From Victivallales bacterium Lenti_02 (GTDB taxonomy: Bacteria; Verrucomicrobiota; Lentisphaeria; Oligosphaerales; Lenti-02), in assembly GCA_001603055.1 (NCBI GenBank), contig LVAZ01000312.1:1-8746 (forward strand): a stretch of DNA of 8,746 nucleotides, written 5' to 3'. Under the pieces are notes generated by a model. It was not told where the DNA came from. It saw only the letters and a list, made by a program, of their open reading frames with translations, and did no database searches. Positions 1-5,667 of the stretch are shown piece by piece. How positions within the stretch are numbered: position 1 is the stretch's first letter; every line of letters begins with the position of its first letter. A program made the translations under genes and the position numbers.

Positions 1-1
1 C

Positions 2-790
2 CTCCGCCGCCGCGGCTTCGCCCGGCGCATCCTCGGCGTCGACCGCGATCCCCTCCACTGCGAGGCGGCCAAACGGCTCGGGCTGGTCGACGAGACCATG
101 CCCCTCGAAGAGGCCGTCCCCCAGTCCGACTTCGTCCTCGTCGCCGTCCCCGTCGGTGCCAGCCTCCAGGTTCTCCCCCGCATTCTGGACCTGACGACCA
201 CCCAGACGGTGGCCGACGCGGGCAGCACCAAGCAACTGGTGGCCGACGCCCTCCGCGACCACCCTCGGCGCCGGCGCTTCGTCGCCTCCCATCCCATGGC
301 GGGCACGGAGAATTCCGGCCCCTGGGCCGCGCTGGCCAATCTCTTCGACGGCAAGGCCGGCATCATCTGCGACGCCGGCGACAGCGACCCCGACGCGGTG
401 CGCCTGGTCGAGGCCATGTACCGGACCCTCAACATGCGCCTGATCCGGCTCACCGCCGCCCAGCACGACGAGCATGTGGCCTACGTCTCGCACATCTCCC
501 ATGTCACCAGCTTCGCCCTCGCCCTCACCGTCCTCGAGAAGGAGCTGAACCAGTCCACCATCTTCGACCTCGCCAGCGGCGGCTTCAGCTCCACCGCCCG
601 TCTCGCCAAAAGCTCCCCCGAAATGTGGACCCCGATCTTCTGCCAGAACGCGGACAACGTGCTCAGCGTGCTCGACGCCTACCTGGGCCAACTGCACCGC
701 TTCCGCGACTGCCTGGTTCAGCGGGACGCCGACGGCCTCACCCGCATGATCCGCAGCGCCAACAGTATCCGCCGGGTCCTGAACGGCTAA
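2..790 (+). CDS. tyrA: Prephenate dehydrogenase, 5' end cut off by the window
   Basis: Oxidatively decarboxylates prephenate to 4-hydroxyphenylpyruvate with NAD(P), the tyrosine branch of aromatic amino acid synthesis in the cytoplasm. The frame is open from base 2 and gives 262 visible residues. The first ones (LRRRGFARRILGVDRDP) are the segment that normally follows the GxGxxG dinucleotide-binding loop, so only about 20 residues are missing. The ATG at 98 is internal. Visible family motifs are VADAGSTK (about 212-235), SHPMAGTENSG (287-319) with the conserved substrate-site His, and SHISH (488-502). The stretch GGFSSTARLAKSSPEMW (578-628) resembles Bacteroidetes TyrA more than the enterobacterial form. 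The protein has no chorismate mutase domain of its own; that activity is fused to the next gene product, 27 nt downstream. The family call is secure; cofactor preference cannot be judged without the N-terminus. Confidence 0.95.
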   Translation, partial: LRRRGFARRILGVDRDPLHCEAAKRLGLVDETMPLEEAVPQSDFVLVAVPVGASLQVLPRILDLTTTQTVADAGSTKQLVADALRDHPRRRRFVASHPMAGTENSGPWAALANLFDGKAGIICDAGDSDPDAVRLVEAMYRTLNMRLIRLTAAQHDEHVAYVSHISHVTSFALALTVLEKELNQSTIFDLASGGFSSTARLAKSSPEMWTPIFCQNADNVLSVLDAYLGQLHRFRDCLVQRDADGLTRMIRSANSIRRVLNG

Positions 791-817
791 CCCAGACTCC
801 CAAGGACACACGCCACC

Positions 818-1897
818 ATGAATATCTCCCCCCTCGCCCAATGGGGCCTGCCGGACGCCCAGCGACCCATCGTCATCGCCGGCCCGTGCAGCGCCGAATC
901 CGAAGAGCAGATGCTGGCCACCGCCCGCGGCCTGGCCGGAACCCACGTCACCATCTTCCGCGCGGGCATCTGGAAACCCCGCACCCGCCCCGGCAGCTTC
1001 GAGGGCTACGGCTCCCGCGCCCTCGACTGGCTGCGCACCGTGAAAAAGGAAACCGGCCTCTGGACCGCCACCGAGGTCGCCTCCCCGAAGCACGTCTACG
1101 AGGCGCTGCGCACCCAGGTGGACCTCATCTGGATCGGTGCCCGCACCAGCGCCAACCCCTTCGCCGTCCAGGAAATCGCCGACGCCCTCAAGGGCGTGGA
1201 CATCCCCGTCCTGGTCAAGAATCCCGTCAACCCCGACGTGGACCTCTGGCAGGGGGCCATCGAACGGCTGGCGGACACCGGCCTGCACCGCCTTGGCGCC
1301 GTCCACCGCGGCTTCTCCAGCTCGGGCAAATCCCTCTACCGCAACGAACCCCAGTGGCAGTTGCCCATCGAACTGCGCCGGCGGCTCCCCCAACTGCCCA
1401 TGTTCTGCGACCCCAGCCACATCGCCGGCAACACCGAGTGGATCGAGGACCTCGTCCTCCGCGCCATCAGCCTCGACTACCACGGACTGATGATCGAGAC
1501 CCACTGCAACCCCGCCGTCGCCCTGAGCGACGCCAAGCAGCAGCTCACCCCCGACCAGCTCCGCAAACTCCTCGCCCGCGTCGTCGTCCCCAAAACCACC
1601 AGCGAAAGCCCCGATTTCCAGCGCAAACTCAGCGAGTTGCGCGCGGGCATCGACGAATGCGACCGGGAACTGCTGGAACTGCTCGCCAAACGCATGGAAA
1701 TCGTCCTCCAGATCGGCCAGATCAAAAAGGAGAACAACATCGCCGTTCTCCAGACCGGCCGCTGGGACGCCATCGTCAAGACCATCCACGAACGCGCCGA
1801 ACAGTATCACTTCAGCACCGAATTCGTGGACAAGGTCTTCAAGGCCATCCACCAGGAATCCATCGACAAGCAGCAGCACCTGATCATCGGAGACTAG
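818..1897 (+). CDS. aroF: Bifunctional DAHP synthase / chorismate mutase
   Basis: The N-terminal domain condenses phosphoenolpyruvate and erythrose 4-phosphate to DAHP, the first shikimate-pathway step. The C-terminal domain converts chorismate to prephenate, the substrate of the upstream tyrA product. Residues 15-255 form a KDO8P-synthase-like class I DAHP synthase: AGPCSAES (21-28, metal ligand Cys24), FRAGIWKPR (47-55), KNPVNPD (134-140), HRGFSS (163-168), CDPSH (197-201, metal His201), ETHCNP (227-232, Glu227) and SDAKQQ (237-242, Asp238). Residues 268-355 are an AroQ-type chorismate mutase, with Arg275, Arg292, Lys303, Arg315, Ser348 and Gln352 in the places of the E. coli active-site residues. 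The 359-residue length and domain order match the Bacteroidetes fusion enzymes. In Prevotella and Porphyromonas relatives the mutase domain also mediates feedback inhibition by prephenate, so similar control is likely here (inference). The start is the ATG with AAGGA 11 nt upstream. Confidence 0.96.
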   Translation: MNISPLAQWGLPDAQRPIVIAGPCSAESEEQMLATARGLAGTHVTIFRAGIWKPRTRPGSFEGYGSRALDWLRTVKKETGLWTATEVASPKHVYEALRTQVDLIWIGARTSANPFAVQEIADALKGVDIPVLVKNPVNPDVDLWQGAIERLADTGLHRLGAVHRGFSSSGKSLYRNEPQWQLPIELRRRLPQLPMFCDPSHIAGNTEWIEDLVLRAISLDYHGLMIETHCNPAVALSDAKQQLTPDQLRKLLARVVVPKTTSESPDFQRKLSELRAGIDECDRELLELLAKRMEIVLQIGQIKKENNIAVLQTGRWDAIVKTIHERAEQYHFSTEFVDKVFKAIHQESIDKQQHLIIGD

Positions 1898-1902
1898 CAA
1901 CC

Positions 1903-2958
1903 GTGGACGCCACGCCGGACATCATCGCCATCAGCGGCAGCTCGGGCCAGTCGAGGATCGTGGTCGGCGGCCGGGTCGCCGATGTGGCCGGCCTGGTGCC
2001 GCCGGGGGCGCGGGTCTTCTGCGTCACCGACGCCAACGTGAACCGCCTCCACGGCCATGCCCTCCCCGCCGCCTGGACCCGCTGCGAAATCGGCCAGGGC
2101 GAGGCGAGCAAGACCGTGGACACCGTGGTCGCGCTCTTCCGCACCCTCCTCGCCGCCGAGGCCGACCGGGGCGTCTTCCTGGTCGGACTTGGCGGGGGCA
2201 TCGTCTGCGACGTCACCGGCTTCCTCGCCTCGACCTTCCTGCGCGGCGTCCGCTTCGGCTTCGTCGCCACCAGCCTCCTGGCCCAGGTGGACGCCAGCGT
2301 GGGCGGCAAAAACGGCGTGAACGTGGACGGCTACAAGAACATCATGGGCGTCTTCAACCAGCCCGAATTCGTCCTCTGCCCCGGCGACGCCCTCGCCACC
2401 CTCCCCCCCGCCGAACTGCGTTGCGGGCTGGCCGAAATCCTCAAGCACATTCTCATCGCCGACGCCGCCATGCTCCCCTGTCTCGAAGCGCAGGCGGACG
2501 CCGCCCTCGCCGCCGATCCCGACGTTCTCCGCGTGCTCGTGGCCCACTCCGTCCGCATCAAGGCCGGCGTGGTGAACCGCGACGAGCGCGAGTCCGGCGA
2601 ACGGCGCAAGCTGAATTTCGGCCACACCCTCGGCCATGCCGTCGAGAAACTCCAGCGGGTGCCCCACGGCGAGGCGGTCGGCATCGGCACCGCCCTCGCC
2701 GCCCGGCTCTCCGCCCGCCGGGGCATGCTCCCCGCAACGGACGCGGCGCGGATCGAGCGCACCCTCGCCCGGCTGGGCCTCCCCACCCGGCCGACCGTCG
2801 ACGCCGAGGCGATCATCGCCACCATGCGCCACGACAAGAAACGGGCCGGGGACCGTCTCCACTTCGTCTTCCTCGCCGGCCTCGGCCAGGCCGTCGTCGA
2901 ATCCATCCCCCTGGACGAACTCGAAGCCGAAACCCGCGCCATCCTCGCGGAGAAATAG
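1903..2958 (+). CDS. aroB: 3-Dehydroquinate synthase
   Basis: Converts DAHP, the product of the preceding enzyme, to 3-dehydroquinate using bound NAD and a divalent metal. The GTG at 1903 is chosen as start: it lies 5 nt after the previous stop, has GGAG 10 nt upstream and gives 351 residues, the usual AroB length. The frame is open much further upstream (to 625), but that part only overlaps the previous gene in another frame. Motifs are GLGGGIVCD (95-103, nucleotide binding), TSLLAQVDASVGGKNGVN (123-140), GLAEILKH (175-182, metal Glu178), LNFGHTLGH (237-245, metal His241), PHGEAVGIG (254-262, metal His255) and MRHDKK (308-313). All three expected metal ligands are present, so the enzyme should be active. 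It sits 2 nt before the PLD-like gene, which suggests translational coupling. Confidence 0.96.
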   Translation: MDATPDIIAISGSSGQSRIVVGGRVADVAGLVPPGARVFCVTDANVNRLHGHALPAAWTRCEIGQGEASKTVDTVVALFRTLLAAEADRGVFLVGLGGGIVCDVTGFLASTFLRGVRFGFVATSLLAQVDASVGGKNGVNVDGYKNIMGVFNQPEFVLCPGDALATLPPAELRCGLAEILKHILIADAAMLPCLEAQADAALAADPDVLRVLVAHSVRIKAGVVNRDERESGERRKLNFGHTLGHAVEKLQRVPHGEAVGIGTALAARLSARRGMLPATDAARIERTLARLGLPTRPTVDAEAIIATMRHDKKRAGDRLHFVFLAGLGQAVVESIPLDELEAETRAILAEK

Positions 2959-2960
2959 CC

Positions 2961-3503
2961 ATGAGCAGCCGGGGAATGGTCGAATTCGTCACCGACCGCG
3001 ACATCTTCGTGCGCGTCCTCGCCGAAACCGTCCCGACCGCCAAGCGCTTCCTCTGGATCGCCACCGCCGACCTCAAGGACGCCCACGTCCCCAAAGGCAA
3101 ACAGTTCGTCCCCTTCCTCGAAATCCTCTCGGACCTCATCCGGGACGGGGTCGCCGTCCGCCTCATCCACGCCAAAGAGCCCGGCCCCGCCTTCCGCCAG
3201 GACTACGACCGCTATCCCAATCTCATCAGCGGCCTCGAACGCCTGCTCTGCCCCCGCGTCCACTTCAAATGCGTCGTGGTCGACGGCACCTTCGCCTACT
3301 CCGGCAGCGCCAACCTCACCGGCGCGGGCATGGGCGCCAAGAGCGCGACCAAACGGAACTTCGAATCCGGCTTCCTCACCCGCGACCCCCAGCTCGTCCA
3401 GGCCATCATGGCCCAGTTCGACGGCGTCTGGATGGGCGCCTTCTGCCACGACTGCCGCCGCCGCGAATTCTGCGCCGACGCCCCCGACCTCCTCCCCGGC
3501 TGA
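2961..3503 (+). CDS. Small phospholipase-D-like protein with one HKD motif and a C-terminal Cys cluster
   Basis: A 180-residue PLD-superfamily protein, with an ATG only 2 nt after the aroB stop and GGAG 8 nt upstream. The HKD signature is His101-x-Lys103-x4-Asp108, followed by GSANLTG (115-121) and NFESGF (133-138), the usual strand-loop of the fold. Only one HKD copy is present, so an active enzyme would need to dimerise as Nuc-type endonucleases do (family knowledge). The extreme C-terminus has Cys162-x2-Cys165-x5-Cys171, and Cys97 and Cys104 flank the HKD histidine. This could be a metal or Fe-S site, but that is inference. There is no signal peptide or membrane segment, so it is probably cytoplasmic. 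It could be a nuclease, a phosphodiesterase or a non-catalytic relative; the substrate cannot be told. Its place as the last gene of an aromatic operon gives no clear functional clue. Confidence 0.85.
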   Translation: MSSRGMVEFVTDRDIFVRVLAETVPTAKRFLWIATADLKDAHVPKGKQFVPFLEILSDLIRDGVAVRLIHAKEPGPAFRQDYDRYPNLISGLERLLCPRVHFKCVVVDGTFAYSGSANLTGAGMGAKSATKRNFESGFLTRDPQLVQAIMAQFDGVWMGAFCHDCRRREFCADAPDLLPG

Positions 3504-3623
3504 AAACCGCCGGCCGGACAAACCCGACGCATTCCGCCGGGGCATCCGGTCCTTCACGGGGGCACGGACTGATCCATGTCGTCCTCCATATACACGAGAC
3601 AAATGCCGACAGCTATCGACTCA
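3504..3623. other. Convergent intergenic region with a weak bulged hairpin
   Basis: This 120-nt gap separates the tail-to-tail ends of the aro/PLD operon and the LRR gene. A GC-rich imperfect stem is visible: CCGGCCGGA near 3511-3519 can pair with TCCGCCGG near 3534-3541, with one bulged C and a loop of about 14 nt. No T-tract follows on either strand, so a standard intrinsic terminator is not supported. Base composition falls sharply near 3585, where GC-rich DNA gives way to the AT-richer LRR block. No coding region was found here. Confidence 0.4.
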
Positions 3624-5330
3624 TTATTGCGCCATTTTTTCCCCATAAATGGAACATCGTGGAAGTGCCTCTGCAATTTTCCTCAAACCATCGTCTGTTA
3701 TTTTTGTCCCCAGAAGATTTAACACCTCAAGTCCCGACATCATGCATAGAGGCGGTACTGCTTCGTCGCCAATGCCTACTCCCTCCAGATACAGTTCCGC
3801 CAAGGCAGGCATGTCAATCAAAGCGGACAACCTTGAAGCAGTCAGCCCCTTGCACATTGAAAGGTTCAGTTCCCGGAGTTTAGTGCATGACTGGAGGACA
3901 GCAAGATCGCAATCTTCCACGTTCACCCCGATCAGTTCCAGAGTTTCCAGTTCACCAAGATTACCCAAATGTGACAATCCAGCAGTAGAAAATTTTCCGA
4001 ACAATCTGAGCACAGCCAAGCTCCGCAATTTTCCAATAGCAGGCATTCCACAGTCTCCGGTATGAATGCTCAGATCTTTCAGTTTTTCCAGATTAACCAG
4101 AAATGATGCTCCGTTCCCTGCCACGCGGGTATCGAAAAGATTCAGGAATTCCAGGTTCGCTAATCCTGCAAGAAATCGAATCCCGTCGTCTCCCACGTTG
4201 GTACCACCGAGATTCAGCACTTCCAGTCTCGTCAGACCAGCAAGAAAACGGACTCCTTCGTCCCCCACCTCCGCGTCTTCTAGGTCAAGGGTCTGAAGCA
4301 TCTTCCAATTCGAGAATAACTCCATGTTGGCGTCCGTCAGGAGATGTGCTGGAAGCTGAATTCGTCGAATCTCCGGAAGCCTAGCGAGATGCCCAAGCCC
4401 ACTTGCGGTAAGTTTTGGACACCTAACGTCCAGTTCTTGGAGGGTAGCAATGTTGGAAAGAGAAGCAACTCCTTCATCTGATATCCCGTCGCAGGAAAAT
4501 ACGTCCAAAGAACGAAGCGACTTCATGTCCCGCAAATGAACGAGACCGGCATCGGTTATCTCCGTCCTATCCAAATCAAGTTCCAGAATCCCATCAATCA
4601 ACGAAATACTTTCGGCTCCACAATCCGTGATTCCGGAACCGGAAAAGCGCAACCTTTCCAGATTGCTACCCGCCAACTGGTAAAAACCTTCGCCAGTAAT
4701 ATTGGGGCAAAAACAAAATTCCACAGACCGGAGCTGGGGGATGGCGGAAATTCCAACAACGAAACAGTCGGAAACCGTCTCGGAATCATAAAATGCCAAA
4801 GTTTCAAGTCCTTTCATTTTCGAAAGACGAGCAACCCCCTTCTCGGTAACCGTATGATTTTTGAAGAAGGTGAGTTCACGAATCCCGGTGAAGAGGTGAA
4901 GGAGTTCAAGGTCGGAGTCGTTTGCCCAGGGGCCGAGCTCAAGCATCGAGACATAAGGCATGAAAGGTTCTTCTGCGAGTTCTTCCAATGGAATACGATA
5001 TTTGGCATAAATTCCTAAGGAATGATACTCTGAAGGAACCAAGCGACACTCCCTTTCCTGCATGTTTTCTGTGATCGTACTGACCAGTCCATCTTCGCCC
5101 CGCCTGGCAATTAATTCCAAGGGGAGTTTTGAACGGAAACTCACCGGCAATTCGGGGTGATGGGAAAATGGCGAAGGGGCTTCCAAGTTGGCTTCCACTC
5201 CCCCATTTCCCCTCTCCGCTTGGTCACCAGGCTTGCAGGCGGAGAAAAGAAGGGAAAAAGCAGCAATGAAAACAAGGCGAGGAACGGCAATCCCCTTGGG
5301 GGAGGTGTGGAATATGACCTTTTTTAACAC
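3624..5330 (-). CDS. Leucine-rich repeat lipoprotein
   Basis: A 568-residue predicted lipoprotein. The N-terminus has Lys3-Lys4, a hydrophobic run (about 17-29) and a lipobox-like FSAC with Cys32 as the modified residue; Phe at -3 is less usual than Leu. After a linker (33-145), about 17 leucine-rich repeats of 24-25 residues run to the C-terminus, with cores beginning near 150, 175, 200, 224, 248, 272, 297, 321, 345, 369, 393, 417, 438, 461, 485, 510 and 534. The pattern is roughly LxxLxL..T.ITDxGLxxL, as in the cysteine-containing/RI-like class common in planctomycetes and relatives. Such repeats bind proteins; the partner is unknown and no catalytic domain is present. The start is GTG at 5330, supported by a strong ribosome-binding site; the next Met is residue 90 and would lose the signal. 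Composition is near 50% GC (29 of 60 in a hand-counted stretch), unlike its neighbours, which suggests a different history. The gene appears monocistronic. Confidence 0.88.
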   Translation of the reverse strand: MLKKVIFHTSPKGIAVPRLVFIAAFSLLFSACKPGDQAERGNGGVEANLEAPSPFSHHPELPVSFRSKLPLELIARRGEDGLVSTITENMQERECRLVPSEYHSLGIYAKYRIPLEELAEEPFMPYVSMLELGPWANDSDLELLHLFTGIRELTFFKNHTVTEKGVARLSKMKGLETLAFYDSETVSDCFVVGISAIPQLRSVEFCFCPNITGEGFYQLAGSNLERLRFSGSGITDCGAESISLIDGILELDLDRTEITDAGLVHLRDMKSLRSLDVFSCDGISDEGVASLSNIATLQELDVRCPKLTASGLGHLARLPEIRRIQLPAHLLTDANMELFSNWKMLQTLDLEDAEVGDEGVRFLAGLTRLEVLNLGGTNVGDDGIRFLAGLANLEFLNLFDTRVAGNGASFLVNLEKLKDLSIHTGDCGMPAIGKLRSLAVLRLFGKFSTAGLSHLGNLGELETLELIGVNVEDCDLAVLQSCTKLRELNLSMCKGLTASRLSALIDMPALAELYLEGVGIGDEAVPPLCMMSGLEVLNLLGTKITDDGLRKIAEALPRCSIYGEKMAQ

Positions 5331-5341
5331 AAGCCACCTCC
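5331..5341 (-). promoter_or_regulatory. Strong ribosome-binding site of the LRR lipoprotein gene
   Basis: On the minus strand GGAGGTGG (5341-5334) lies just before the GTG at 5330, with 6 nt between GGAGG and the start codon. This decides the GTG start, which also gives the lipoprotein signal its positively charged N-terminus. No convincing -35/-10 promoter was recognised upstream. Confidence 0.75.
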
Positions 5342-5471
5342 ATTTCGCTTCCTAACACCAGCACTCACCTGTGCAAGCCCGAAGATTGCGCAAGTTGAAC
5401 GCTCTTTTCGTCAGCGTGCGAAAGTGCCGGGAATCGTGTGTTCAGGACCTTTCTCGTGACCGCGCCGGAAT

Positions 5472-5515
5472 CCATGCCAATCTTTCGCGTGGAGCGGTCG
5501 CGTCCTCGCGACCAC
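5472..5515 (+). repeat. REP-like palindromic element, left copy
   Basis: This 44-nt element has a head (CCATGCCAATC, 3 variable nt, then CGCGTGGAGC) followed by a perfect hairpin: GGTCGCG (5496-5502), loop TCCT (5503-5506), CGCGACC (5507-5513). It matches the reverse complement of 5575-5618 at 37 of 44 positions. The GTGG just before the stem resembles the GTRG tetranucleotide at the head of RAYT-associated REP sequences (family knowledge; the assignment is inference). Confidence 0.75.
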
Positions 5516-5560
5516 CCGTCCCGCGCCATGCCCACCTTTGCGGGTTGGTCGGGGCGTTCC

Positions 5561-5575
5561 CGGCGCTATGCGCCG
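5561..5575. repeat. Short perfect hairpin between the REP-like copies
   Basis: CGGCGC (5561-5566), loop TAT, GCGCCG (5570-5575) forms a 6-bp stem that touches the right-hand element at its last base. It may be part of the spacer structure of the paired element. With no T-tract it is not a terminator by itself. Confidence 0.4.
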
Positions 5576-5618
5576 TGGCCACGAGGACGTGGCCGCTCCA
5601 CGCGCTTGATTGGCATGG
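5575..5618 (-). repeat. REP-like palindromic element, right copy (inverted)
   Basis: This is the inverted partner of 5472-5515, 59 nt away, with heads pointing outward and hairpins inward. Its hairpin is GGCCACG (5577-5583), loop AGGA, CGTGGCC (5588-5594), which read on the minus strand has the same TCCT loop as the left copy. The two stem differences from the left copy each occur on both sides and keep pairing (T:A to C:G and G:C to A:T), so the structure rather than the exact sequence appears to be conserved. The outer 11 bases match perfectly. Confidence 0.75.
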
Positions 5619-5667
5619 CGCTGCGGAAGGTGTTTTGATTGCGCGTTCCATTGAGTTCCGGGGCGGG

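Larger units (their letters stand above)
5331..5667. other. Intergenic region with a paired palindromic element
   Basis: A 337-nt gap between two minus-strand genes: upstream of the LRR gene and downstream of the beta-helix gene. About 5472-5618 is an inverted pair of REP-like elements. The part nearer the LRR gene (5342-5471) should hold its promoter, but no clear consensus was found. The segment 5619-5667 just after the beta-helix stop has no hairpin plus T-tract terminator. Two overlapping antiparallel ORFs of 66 and 69 codons span the repeats and look spurious. Confidence 0.6.

Noticed and set aside
625..1902. In-frame extension upstream of aroB giving a 777-residue protein
   Set aside because: The extension translates to Arg/Pro-rich nonsense overlapping tyrA and the DAHP synthase gene. 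GTG at 1903 gives a normal AroB length with a ribosome-binding site.
1894..2862. Minus-strand ORF of 322 codons opposite aroB
   Set aside because: The translation is a low-complexity Gly/Ala/Glu/His mix with no motif, and it is fully antisense to a conserved enzyme.
2331..3602. Long minus-strand ORF of 423 codons opposite aroB and the PLD-like gene
   Set aside because: It lies antisense to two genes with clear family motifs. Its low-complexity Gly/Ala/Glu/Arg translation is typical of GC-rich shadow frames.
4536..5018. Plus-strand 160-codon ORF opposite the LRR gene
   Set aside because: It has no ribosome-binding site and no recognisable domain, and the opposite strand shows clear LRR periodicity.
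5438..5651. Two small overlapping ORFs on opposite strands in the intergenic region
   Set aside because: Both are made largely of the inverted REP-like repeats and their Arg-rich translations reflect the palindromes. Such ORFs are common false calls at REP elements.
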